Positions 47,247 to 58,239 of a stretch of 64,000 bases of DNA are shown piece by piece; positions within the stretch are counted from its first letter, which is position 1; every line of letters starts with the position of its first letter. Position numbers and translations under genes: made by a program. Below the pieces are notes generated by a model. It made no database searches and was not told the origin of the DNA. It saw only the letters and a program-made list of their open reading frames with translations. The stretch is from Amoebophrya sp. A120 (taxonomy: Eukaryota; Sar; Dinophyceae; Syndiniales; Amoebophryaceae), in contig CAJINV010000004.1 in assembly GCA_905178155.1 (NCBI GenBank), forward strand, positions 4,706,518 to 4,770,517. The letters are read 5' to 3'.

Positions 47247-49496
47247 GCTGAGCAGACGCCTGCTTTTTTTACGTTGTGATTACCTCCATCGAGGGCCGGG
47301 GGAAATCCACACTGTAAATTCGGGCCTCGAGAAGTTGTCCTTCGGAATTATGACAACGGTGCCGAAATGATTGAGAGCATAAGAATTTCTGTCATAATTG
47401 TGTTGCAACGATGAAGACACAACTTCAAGCAAATTTTGTTTTTCTCTTGTTACAAATTGTAGTACAAAAGTAGGTACTAGTACGTACAAATTGTAGTACC
47501 TACTTTTGTACATGGCTAAGTCAAGCTCGATCGTGAAATCACCTGCCGCCCCGCCGCGAGACAACGACCGTTGAATTTTTTCTTCGGAAGAACTACCTCG
47601 CACAGGACAGCAAACCAGACTGACTCGCGAAACAGTCCTGGAGGAGGTAGTCATGATTTTATTCTGAAACCCTGTACATCTACATTCATTTTCATTGAAA
47701 AATCGCATTCAACTCAGTAGCTTCGCAGATACATGGGCCCTCTGTGTTTCGACAACATTGTGCATACCAATTTTACATACTGTATTTTTATATACTGCCA
47801 TTGATTGTGTAACTGTAAACGGTTCAGTGTGATTTATGATGATTTTTTAATCGAGTTACACGAGTTACTAAATATCACATCATGATTTTCAGTTTTTACA
47901 TTCATCTACATTGTCGCCATTTTTGTTTTTGTCTTTTGTGTCTGATTGTGAATGTCAATGTGGTTAAAATTTTTCTAATTGCTTGCTATAATATGTTCCT
48001 CTCCCTCGTGGTCGAGCTTTATCTTCAAGACCTTCAGCACCCACCAGATGATTGTTTATTTATATAGATTCGACATCAAATTATTTGTTTTGTGGAGATG
48101 ATTGCCTCAGAGGAGTTGTATTTTGGCGTGTGGTGTAGCTTCAACATTATTCCCCTCGGAGGTTTGATTTCCTGTTCAAGCAACGGCGATGAGCATAAAG
48201 ATTGCGCAATTTATGAAAGAAACGAACATGAAGAAAATGAAAAAGATGCCACATGATAGACCACAGTGGATGTTCCGTTTTATCGGTCTCTCCTGCAAAA
48301 GAAGGAGTGAAGATGAATTTGCTTCAATTGCGGCACAGGAGAAGTCAGTGCTTCAATGAGTGTTTTATTGATATTGTTAGTGACTGGTCCTGCGAACTCA
48401 TCATCTTCATCGTCGTCGACTTCATGACTATATATGTGTCACTCGAGCAGCTCGACTCATGTGCGTCGTTGTTGTCCTCGTCTCGGCTTCTAGCACTAGC
48501 GGTACCTCGACCTGAATCGCGTACTTTCAGAATGTCGCAGGATGCAGAGGTGCAGATGAGCTACTTCTAGCCACACACCGGCATTGAAAGTGAACGAAGT
48601 CGCATTCTCTCGAGAGTTAGGTGAGGGTTTGTTGCGCAGTGTTCGTTGTCGGCGAAATTCGTATTGAGTGAATCTTATTTCCGATGAGGTAAGTAGGACC
48701 TCATCGCAGGAATGAAGTGGACGCATCCTCCGTTCGTACTACTGCCCAGCGATTTGATAAGATAGCTTCTATTTTTCGAGGTTCGTTTCTGTGGGTGTGG
48801 CGTCTCATACGCAGAATAGCTACTTTGCAAAAATTATAATCTGCACCACCTGGTAGTTTTTTGATTGGCTAATTGTATGGAAGACATGTGCAACAGTTGC
48901 TGCAAATAAATGGTATTGCAATGAATCACGCCACAGATGATGATCTCATGGGATTGGGAATTCCGCTTCATCACCGTGCTGCGGTCCTTTCAGTGTTTTT
49001 GTGCTGTGCACCCCGTTGTATCGTGATGCACCGAAGTAGAAGTGGAGTTTGAGTACATTCGAGCTTGACCATGCACGCCCACACCGCAGTCGCGTATCTA
49101 TCGCAAGGAAGAGGGGGTGCACGGGAGGCAGGCAGAACTCGCCCTGTAGATGATGTTTGCCGACCGAGCTACAACGGGTCCGACTTCTCGCAGCCACTTT
49201 GGATCTTTGCACATCGCCATTCCTCGAGGCTGGCTCACAGATCTGCAACTACTGCATCGCATAAAGTCAACGCCTCCTTTGTCGACACCGAAACTCCGAC
49301 GCCGCCACCGTATCATTGATGCAGATTGTAACGCTAGTTGCCGGGAGTCGCAGGAGTCTTAGATCCAACAACAATTATATATAAAGTACAGTTCTTCTTC
49401 TTACAATAACAATTTGTACTTGATGACAATTTGGAATCGTGTGTCCATAGCACCAACGCAAAACCACGCAACTTTCCATGTTGTCGTTGTGCCAAT
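47247..49496. other. Gene-free stretch
   Basis: No supported gene or introner. The only notable structure is a hairpin at 47459-47514. A 142-codon minus-strand frame at 47280-47708 runs through that hairpin and has no family signal. Confidence 0.5.
47459..47514. repeat. Long inverted repeat (hairpin)
   Basis: GTACAAAAGTAGGTACTA and TAGTACCTACTTTTGTAC form 18-bp perfect arms around about 14 bases. It differs from all introner tips in the window and sits about 220 bp after the PAN-like gene. Confidence 0.85.
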
Positions 49497-52400
49497 ATGA
49501 ATATAGTAATCCGTATTCCTGTAGTCGTGTCGCGGCTCAGGATGATGACACGGTGCTTTATCGCAATCCAAGTGCTGATGTTTCTGCTTTACTCGACTGC
49601 TATAGAAGCACTTACAATTTTGCTTCCATACCCCAGCCCAAGTCTGCGCTGCCAAGGACTACCGCTCCGCCTGTCCGTCCGGGTGGACTTGGGGAAAGAT
49701 TCCCGGCACGATTCACTCCACCTACGTCTGCAAACGACTCTTCACGCCGGGAACAGGTGGGGCTGCATCCGGGGCAACCGGCGCGCCAGGGACCGACAGC
49801 CCGGACTGGCAGGAGTCACCGGATGACGTGTATGGTGGAAATTCGGCTGCTGGCAAAGATCGTTTTTAGTTCATACCTTGCAGAGTTTTTGTCGCCTACG
49901 GTTCTATGAACCAACTACGGTTCGGCGTTGTCACTGTCAGACTCGCATGCTTGCGTGGTCTAGTAGAAGGACAGCACCAAGGATTTCTAGCCTCGCATTG
50001 AGTTTGAGGTGATATCCTTTCAAGAAAAGATTTTGCGATGTTGAAGAACAAGAACGAGAACCATTATTTACTTATACTTTGCTGATGTTGACGAGTTTCA
50101 TACCCCCATGTACCAGAAGATGCAGGACGCGTACGGCAGTGCGAAGACGCCCCAGGAGATATCAAACGCAGAAGTGTCTGGGTCTGGAAGAATGCAACTT
50201 GTGATGCTGCGTTTGGATTCGAAAAAATCTGCATTGCATGAGTACCAAAGGGAATCCAATTTTTGCTACGCTGAGAAGCCATTTGTCATGCGGAATTGGC
50301 ATCAAGAGGCCCTCAAAAAATCTGTATTGCTAGGGTATGGATCACAGACATCATGGCTCATGCAAAACGTGCATGACAAGTGTCAGAATCTTCCAGACCC
50401 AGACACTTTTACAGTTGATAGGAGAAGGAGATGTACAAGAGTCTGATGGCGCGGCTAACCGGGACGGGCACGGGTGCGGGGAGTAACGCAACGCGGATCG
50501 TCGACCCGCCGGGACCGACAGACCCGCGTCCGGTATGCTCAGATGAGAAATCCGAACCACCTGATCATCTTTCGCCTTCAGAAACAGCGAGCTGCAGCTG
50601 CATTTTTCACGGATGTAATCAAGGCAGCGTACTACAGTGCACTGTGCTGTCTGCAAGCAGGGGTATGCGCACTCGTCGTGCCACTTCTTGTTCTTCAGTT
50701 TGGATTTGGAAACCTGTTTATGGAAAACCAAAAGGATAAGGAATTTTTTTGAAGGCAAACAGAGGAAGTCAGGTAGGCGTAGATATTTTCTCCTGCATAG
50801 TCGGACGCCGAGAAATACAAGCGATCGCTTTCCAAGCTCTGCATCGACACCTACAAGATCACCACGGGCTGGGATATTGACAAAACGACTGGGAAGGCAA
50901 AACAGGTAAATGTAAATTTCTTGTTGCAAAGCGGTACATTTAATTAGATTTACATCATGAGGTACTAGCTGCTCTTGTTGTTCCTATTTCCCCTGAATGG
51001 TACCAACTCAGTGCGCATCTAGAGCGGTGTCAGTGAAGCACGCATTTCATCATCTACTCAAGTACTAGTACATTGCATTTCATCTTCCTCGAAGTTGTAC
51101 AAAAATCTTCTTCCAATTCAAATTTTCCAGATGGCGTCTTTTCCGGTCAATGGAAGTAACACCTGGAGGGGCATATGAAAGCGAAAGGCAAAACAGTTGT
51201 TACTGTTGGTGTTTTAGACTACTGCCGTTTATGTTGTAGAAGTAGAAGCTAGGCTTTTTATTCCGTTTGAGGATGACGAGATCCATGTTTTATGAACGAC
51301 GACTTTCTGTGTGTGTCTGTGAACATCCCAAAACGGTTATTTGTCCCCGTTTCCGAGTTGAATCCGAATGACAATTGACCACCGCTGCACAACAACTGTT
51401 CCCCGCTCCTTTTTCATATTCCACCGTGGCCGACGACGAGGCTGTGACGGACGCGGACGTGTCCAAGCGCCGGCGGATGGAGCGGAAGTGCAACTTTTCC
51501 TGGCCCTGTACCTCGCAAGGGGGATGGGCGGAGGACTACGCGGCTACCGGACGGAACATCTGCCCCATCGGCTGGAAGCTGAACAGCGAGACCGGGGTGT
51601 GCTACGCCCGGGACATGAAATCGTGCCGGAAATTGACCGAGAGCGTCTTCACAACCAGCAAGTCGTCAAAGTATGATACATGAAACACGTGGTCTCATCT
51701 TATTCATCCGGTATTGGGGCCTCGTGCGGAGAAGAAGATAGAATTTTCAGCTTTGCAGCCTTGTAACAAAAAAAGATGTAATATGATAAACATGAAGATT
51801 TACTTTCTGTTTCGCATTGTGCGTGAGCCACGCCGAGGTAGATTTCATTTCCTCGACACGGTGCACTACCCGTTCACCCTGACCGGAGTGCGAGTGGTAG
51901 CATGGTAAAGTATTCTAGTTGCTTGCACATGATGTGCTCGTCGTGCTTCAGAGATTGAAGATGCATAAGCTGCATATGTTGAGCATGGGCATGAGCATGA
52001 CCAATTCTAATTCACTCCCGCCCCCTTCGCCAGGCTAAAGGATTTTTCCCCACCACACCGGATGCGAGCGGTGTTCCGACCAGTGGAAGTGGCAGCACTG
52101 CGACCTGTACAACGCCCACGCCGGCGACATATCAAATGCAAAAATGTCTGGGTCTGGAAGGATGCGAGCTTGTCATGCATACTTGGATCACACAAAAATC
52201 TGTCATGCTTAGACAGCCAAGGGAGCTCCTTTTTCCGTCACCGACAGAAGGTGTTTGTCATGCGGATTAAGCAGTGGGGAGCCGTTTCAAAAGCTGTGAT
52301 GCTAGGCCTTGCATGGCACACCTTCCGTGTCAAGCAGACACAGCATCACAAACCTCAGCAATCTTCCAGACCCAGACACTTTTGCAATGCATACGACAGC

Positions 52401-53511
52401 ACGGGCTGCAAGTACGAAGGCGGCAAGTGTCGGCCGGTGTACCACGGACCTTGCTTGGGGGAGAAAACGCTGTGGTTTTTCACACCCAGGATGAAAAGCT
52501 TCTTCAGCAAGATGTGCGACGTGGCCTACCCCGTGCACAAACTCCCGGGAAAGATCATCCGCGGCGGGGATGTATCGCAAGAGAAAAGTGTTACGGTTAC
52601 ACACTTGTATGGAGTTTCTGCATTACAAATTTTCTCCGTGTCGTGGCAGACAAAACTTGTGATGCAAAGATCCTAAGGGAAAAGGAAAACACCAACACGT
52701 ACGAAATGAAGCTCGCAAGCATTTCCTGCATGACAAAGGTTGTCTGTTTTGCAGCTCTGGCAGTTGCAACGCAATGCGTACCTGTAACACGTTTTTCCTG
52801 CGATAGGATGACAGTGACCGGCTGACGGAGATCGACGAGGTCGCCATGCTACCAAGTGCAAAAGTGTCTGGGTCTGGAAGAATGCAACTTGTGATGCTGC
52901 ATTTGGATTCCAAAAAAATCTGTATTGCATGAGTACAAACTCAAACGGAAATGCAATTTTTGCTACGCTGAGAAGGCATTTGTCATGTGGAATAGGCATC
53001 AAGAAGCCCTCAAAAAGTCTGCATTGCTAGGGCATGCATCACAGACATCATTGCTGATGCAAAACGTGCATGACAAGTCTCAGAATTTTCCAGACCCAGA
53101 CACTTTTGCAGTTGATACATGCAGGACCTGGACAAGTCGAAACAACAGGAATTCAACGACATGATGCTACAGTCCTTCAAAACCGGTGGGGCCTTGCTGA
53201 AAACCGCCTTTTCCGCGGGACAGGGCGCGTTGCTAAAATTGATGCGGCTGGTGTCGAAAAAGACCGCCGTGCACGACAACGACCTACCATCGGACTGCAT
53301 CCGGGACTACTCAGTGAATTGCCCGGTCAACTGGGACGAAGATGACGACGGGTACTGCTCCGCGCCCCCGACCTACACTGGCCTCTGTCCCAGTCGGATT
53401 TCGTTCCTCACACTGACGAAGGAAATGAAAAGGGCCGCGAGCGGCCACTGCGACTTCGCCTGGCCCTGCCACGACGAACTCACCGTGCCCTCGTTTCACG
53501 TGTTTTTGTGA
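49497..53511 (+). CDS. CPW-WPC domain protein with signal peptide
   Basis: Exons: 49497-? (signal-peptide exon; junction unclear), about 49637-49827, about 50087-50159, 50426-50532, 50801-50905, about 51425-51670, 52041-52129, 52399-52572, 52811-52849, 53123-53511. The first exon encodes MMTRCFIAIQVLMFLLYSTA, a signal peptide. CPW-WPC features follow: ACPSGWTWGKIPG, KCNFSWPC with ICPIGWKLNSETGVCYA, and a complete C-terminal unit of CPVNWDEDDDGYCSAPPTY, TGLCPS and HCDFAWPC. CPW-WPC proteins are an alveolate family, known as surface proteins of Plasmodium ookinetes. Four introners interrupt the later exons. The exons around 51130-51430 are not settled because I could not find a clean acceptor. 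Confidence 0.75.
50160..50420 (+). mobile_element. Introner, family D (copy 6)
   Basis: Begins TATCAAACGCAGAAGTGTCT and ends GACACTTTTACAGTTGATA. Exact duplication GGAGA (50155-50159, 50421-50425). Splicing joins CCC CAG GAG A to AG GAG ATG. Confidence 0.94.
52130..52393 (+). mobile_element. Introner, family D (copy 7)
   Basis: Begins TATCAAATGCAAAAATGTCT and ends GACACTTTTGCAATGCATA. Exact duplication CGACA (52125-52129, 52394-52398). Splicing joins GCC GGC GAC A to GC ACG GGC. Confidence 0.94.
52573..52805 (+). mobile_element. Introner, family E (copy 3)
   Basis: Left tip TATCGCAAGAGAAAAGTGTT; inverted right tip TATCGCAGGAAAAACGTGTT. Exact duplication GGATG (52568-52572, 52806-52810). Splicing joins GGC GGG GAT G to AC AGT GAC. 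Confidence 0.93.
52850..53117 (+). mobile_element. Introner, family D (copy 8)
   Basis: Begins TACCAAGTGCAAAAGTGTCT and ends GACACTTTTGCAGTTGATA. Exact duplication CATGC (52845-52849, 53118-53122). Splicing joins GTC GCC ATG C to AG GAC CTG. Only 44 bases separate it from the previous introner. Confidence 0.94.
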
Positions 53512-54498
53512 ATGAAAAGTGAGTTTCTACTGTCTGTTCTTTGATATGTTTTGTTTGCGCTTGTTGAAAAAGCTGATGTAGATGTTTCGTTTGCCATCTC
53601 GTTTTTCTGTCGTATGATGAAGGCAGCACAAAAAACCCTACTAAACGTATGAGTTCAATTGTAGACCGAATATCCAATGTACTCCAAGAATGTGGACGTG
53701 CACGGAAGCGATGGACTTTCTTTAAGTTTTTTGCAGTCGTAGTTTCTCCTTGCGAAGCCGAAGCAACGTGAAGAATACAAAATCGAGCTCACGAAGAGCG
53801 TTTGTTGTTGCAAATGTTACAAAGTCAAAGCTGCTTTGTTCATCCGCCTTTGCGACTTGTGACACTCGTCAAACAATCACGATCACCGTAAAAATTCGCC
53901 TTCTCGTGGTCCCCTGCAGAGCCGCTTTTATATTGTAAACGGAAAAAGTAAAAGAAAAAGCCACAACGTATTTGCGGGTGGGACGACAAGTCGGAAAAGG
54001 CAATCGCTCGTATTTGATGAGAGACACAACTACATCAGAGAAACACAAAATCGTCGGCGAACTTCGGATGTGATCATTCACATGCTCCTATTTCCCTCGT
54101 GGTGTAGTCGAGTACTAGTAGTCCCCCGTCGTCGATATCATGTCGTAATCTGAGGGGATGAAGTGCGTCTGCGTTTTGCAGATTCGCTGCCATCGTGATC
54201 CTCAAACTGTGAATCGTCGTGAGCACCTTCGTTCATTTTGTCTAATGGGAGGGTCGACGTGGTCCTATCCACGGAAAAATGATTTCGCGCAATTTATTTT
54301 CAATTGTTGAACCTGCGATGAACAAAAAACTTGTACTTAGCGGAAGATCCATCTTCCAGACATCACGAGTTTATCTCGTGAAGATCTGGAAGGTCTTTGT
54401 ATCCAAGATAGAAGAGTTGAGAAAATAAATCGTTCATCAAGAAGAACAAATTAAAGAACCCCATTGTACATCGCCTACAACAATCACTCTTCGAGATT
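53512..54498. other. Gene-free stretch
   Basis: No gene or introner. A strong hairpin lies at 54350-54392, about 110 bases before the next start codon. Confidence 0.5.
54350..54392. repeat. Interrupted hairpin before the ankyrin-PDZ gene
   Basis: TCTTCCAGA..CACGAG TTTAT CTCGTG..TCTGGAAG forms two stacked stems (8 bp and 6 bp) with an internal loop. The outer stem TCTTCCAGA matches the family D introner core, so it may be a relic of a D element or a structured leader. Confidence 0.7.
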
Positions 54499-57400
54499 AT
54501 GACGGACTACGCCAAGTCGTTGGGCCCGGCGCCCGACGCGTTGCACTTCGAGCCGGACCTGCAGAAGAAGCTGGAGAAGGTGACCAAGCTCGGGTGGGCG
54601 CGCATGCGATGGGCGGACGGGTTTTCGTTGCTGCACTGGGCCTGCAAGAAGAACCGGCTCGACGTGGTTCGTCACCTGGTGGAGAAGGCCGAATTTAAAG
54701 ACGAAGTATCCTGTGCAAAAGTATCGTACTCGTATTGCAATCATGCATTGCAAATTTTCTTGTTAAGTCAAATCCGCCTTACAAATTTTATTTCTCATGC
54801 TGGGGGGGGGTGCAATTTGGTATCTAACCGACATTGTGCCAAGAGGAGGGCCCCCCCGGGAACGCCCGGCGAAAGCCTGACATGGGTTTCACTGTCCACG
54901 GGTGGCGTTGCGGGTAATCCTGGCGAAAGCCAAAAACCGGCAGAAAATGGGGCCACGGAAGAGTTCTTGCTGGACATTGCCAACATTTGCCCACGCAGAG
55001 CCGTCCTCTTGCCGGACACAGCCAACATCTGTCCGAAACAGCCTAGGGCCAAGACGGCACCGCGAGGACGACCGCAGGGGGTCCGTCTCAATGAAATGAA
55101 ACGAAATGAAATGCTGAGGAAATTAAAATTTGTAATGCATTTATACGAGTGCGATACTTTTGCATTGCATACGAAGTGGACATCGACCAAGTCGATGACA
55201 ACGGCAAGCCGGCGGTAGCCTACACGAAGTCCGACGCCATAAAGGAGTACATGGTCTGGCGCCGGAGCTTGAAGATCCAGGTAACCGAAACCGCCATCGT
55301 ACCGGTGGCCAGCGGCGCGGGAGGACAGGCCGGGGGCGCCGGCGGGAGCAGTGCTACCATGAACATACCCCCGCAGTGCGATCCCGATGTTTATACAGGT
55401 AGAGAAGAATGATTGGAGCGGTTGTATTTAGTTCATCGCGCAGTGCCGTGCTACAAATGCACTTCGATCAATTTTTCGATTCGAAGATTTGTTCTTTCCA
55501 CTTCAAATTCATGATTGATCGCGTCTAATATATGTATCCAACATCTTAACCCCAGATCTGAATGGGCTCCTCCGTCCCTTCGTGCAACACATGCTAGCGT
55601 CGGACGAGTCTGTGCCGCAGGCCATCGAGGAGCTGATGGACCGGTTTGCCAACATGGTATTCGAAAAGCGGTACGACAAGCTCACCCAGATGGTCCGAGA
55701 GGCCGCCCGGGAAGAGCCGAACGTGGTAAAAAACGCACTACAGATGGACGGGGGCGAGCACCACAACAAAATCGTGCCCGACCACGGTCCCCACATCGAG
55801 GGGGTCCACGACAACGAAGACCGGGGGGACGAGGCCTTCAGCGTGTCAGCGTACGCGCACCGCAGTGTCAGTGTGTCCGCTGAGCTGTGGAAAAACCGAT
55901 CGGCAATCATCGAGCGCATGTTCCAAATCAACCGACACGACAGGGACCTGGGGCTAGTCATGGGTACAGCTATTTTCAAAGGGTTCGTAACATGAAAATC
56001 AACGGTGAAATGAAATTGGAAGAAATACTAGCGCGATTTTATCGAGATGCCATATATGAAAATTATCGCAACTACACAAGCTAAAAATGAATATATGAAT
56101 TCAATCTCCACCAGGTCTTTCCGGTTGTCACATAATTGGTTTCGCGAACGAGCGTCTGGTATCAAATGCAAAATTTTCTGGGTGTGGAAGGTCGTCGTAA
56201 ATTCTCATGCTAAACCCGAATCGTGCGTAAATCTGTGTTGCATGAGTGCCAAAAGCTGTCCACCTTCGACCAAGCTGGGAGGGAGTTTCGGATGCAGGAT
56301 GGGCATGACAGAGACCTCGCAGACTCTGTCATGCTAGGTCCCGCATTTCCGACCTCATGGGTCATGGAAAACATGCATGACAAGACTACACTCTTCCAGA
56401 CCCAGACATATTTGCAGTGCATATCTGGTGCATGATTTCGAACTGGGCGACCAAATTGTGAGTGTGGACGGGCACCCGGTGGGCTGCTCGATGGAACTTT
56501 GCCAGGCCCTCCGAATCGAGCTCCGGGACCTCGTGCCCAGTAAAGGGTGCGTGCTCAAACTCGGGATTAAGCGCGGGGCGGGGGAGTTGATGCAGAAACT
56601 ACTGGACGACGGATATTTGGTATGTTTTTTCTTTTTCTCTACCGTGGTATGTCCAGCTTTTTTATTTATTTCTCGCACTACTTTTTAACTTTTTAATCTT
56701 GAAAAAATATCTTTCTCCAACGTCTACTTGTAAGTATATGTATGTTGACCGCGACGATTTTTTGGTATCATTCCTTCGAGGCCGCTCCTGCCGCTGCGCT
56801 GGCACGACCTAAGTAGGATGAAGAAGTAGACACTCGACTGTAATGTAATTAAATTACTTACATCATCGATTCAACTTCAGCTCCCCGACGTGTCCCAATT
56901 TTTTTCGTCGCGGAAAGACATGATGATTCTCGGTTCCGCCGCGTTGAAGTCCGCTCTCGCTTGCATGCCCGGCGGCGAGGATGCCACCTACATCCTGGGG
57001 CACTGCTGCGACGACACCGAGGAGGCCCGGTACCTGCTGAACGGGGTTTTGGGGAACATCCGCGAACTGAAAGTCGAGCTGCAGTTTCTCTATGCATTGC
57101 AAAAAAAGTATCGTACTCGTATAAATGCATACAAATTTCCTCGGCATGAAAAATTAAATTTGTAATGCGGATTTACCGTAAGAAAAAAAGGTTGTAATGC
57201 ATGATTGCAATGCGAGGACCAAGATAAAAAATATATATTTTTTCTAAATATTAATTTCAAGTACGATACTTTTGCACAGGATATTCTCCCCGGTAGACCA
57301 AAGTCGTTGGGCCTGGAACTCGCGATTGGGTCCACGAGGATTCGCAGATTCGCACTGAACGCCGCTAATTGCAAGTACGTGGGCAAGAATTACTTCATTG

Positions 57401-58239
57401 CCGAAGACATCATCGTGTCTGTTACGCAATACAACAATTTTAACCCCGTGGTACACATACAAAATGCCGCATCGTAGATGTTTTTTATTTCCATGATGAT
57501 TGTCATGCTGATCAGGGTTCTTGCGAAAAAGATTTCTCATGCGGACGAGCCAGTTTAATTTGTACGTGTACCAGATGGAATCGTTAATGTCCATATCCGT
57601 CGGCGGAATCAAGTGCACCACGGAGCAAGAACTGAAGGAGGCCTACACAATCGCACGAGATAACCATGACACGATTAGCTTCGTTGTGAAGAGGGAGGTA
57701 TTTGAACTAGTTTTTGTTTTAGTGCTGGGCGACATTGTTTTTCATTCAGTTTTGGTTGTATGTCGGAGGAAGTTGTCAAAGTCTGCGTTTGCATGTCGAA
57801 GGTTGTCAAAAGCTCCAAACTATAATTCGCGTACGCACACCCACAACACCCCCAGGTCGGCAACGAGCAGCCTGAGCTTGATTTCGACCCCAACGCCGGA
57901 GAGCAGTATGTGGACCATGGTATCGAGAACCCCCACGGCGTGAAGACCACCTACACCGTCGAGAACGTGAAGGATATGGTCCCGGAAGAGTACAAGAAAG
58001 CCATCGAAAAAGTCGAGCGCCGCGGGTGGGCCAACACCAAGTGGGATCGGGGGTACACGCTGCTGCACTGGGCCAGTCGCAGCGGGGATTTGGACCTCGT
58101 AAAATTTCTCATCGCGGCCTTCAATGCGGACGTGAATGCGAAAGACGACCGGGGCTTGAAAGCGATCGACCACGCAAAGAAGAAGGGACACACCGAGGTC
58201 ATCACCTTCTTCCAAACGGTGTGCGGCGTCACGGAGTAG
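54499..58239 (+). CDS. Ankyrin-repeat / PDZ-like protein
   Basis: Exons: 54499-54706, 55177-55398, 55556-55963, 56115-56159, 56429-56619, 56881-57090, 57289-57414, 57575-57697, 57856-58239; total 1917 nt, 638 residues. Ankyrin-like units sit at both ends: GFSLLHWACKKNRLDVVRHL near the start, and GYTLLHWASRSGDLDLVKFL then NADVNAKDDRGLKAIDHAKK at the end; each is preceded by a related helix (LEKVTKLGWARMRW, IEKVERRGWANTKW). The centre has PDZ-like stretches: SGCHIIGFANERL with FELGDQIVSVDGHPVG, and ISVGGIKCTTEQELKEAYTI. Both folds are protein-binding, so the product is probably a scaffold; its partners are unknown. Three introners and five GT-AG introns interrupt it. Confidence 0.82.
54707..55171 (+). 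mobile_element. Introner, family A in reverse orientation, with cargo
   Basis: It starts with the normal right tip (TATCCTGTGCAAAAGTATCG) and ends with the normal left tip (GATACTTTTGCATTGCATA), so it is inverted relative to the other A copies. Exact duplication CGAAG (54702-54706, 55172-55176). It is 465 bp because of GC-rich cargo at about 54811-55098. Splicing joins AAA GAC GAA G to TG GAC ATC. Confidence 0.93.
56160..56423 (+). mobile_element. Introner, family D (copy 9)
   Basis: Begins TATCAAATGCAAAATTTTCT and ends GACATATTTGCAGTGCATA. Exact duplication TCTGG (56155-56159, 56424-56428). The interior is the reverse complement of the copies at 12282 and 42425. Splicing joins CGT CTG G to TG CAT GAT within the PDZ-like region. 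Confidence 0.94.
57091..57283 (+). mobile_element. Introner, family A (copy 9), with AT-rich insert
   Basis: Begins TATGCATTGCAAAAAAAGTA and ends CGATACTTTTGCACAGGATA. Exact duplication TTCTC (57086-57090, 57284-57288). About 45 AT-rich bases (57210-57257) are added near the right tip. Splicing joins TTT CTC to CCC GGT. Confidence 0.94.

Noticed and set aside
47280-47708. 142-codon minus-strand frame
   Set aside because: Spans the perfect hairpin at 47459-47514 and shows no family resemblance or splice context.
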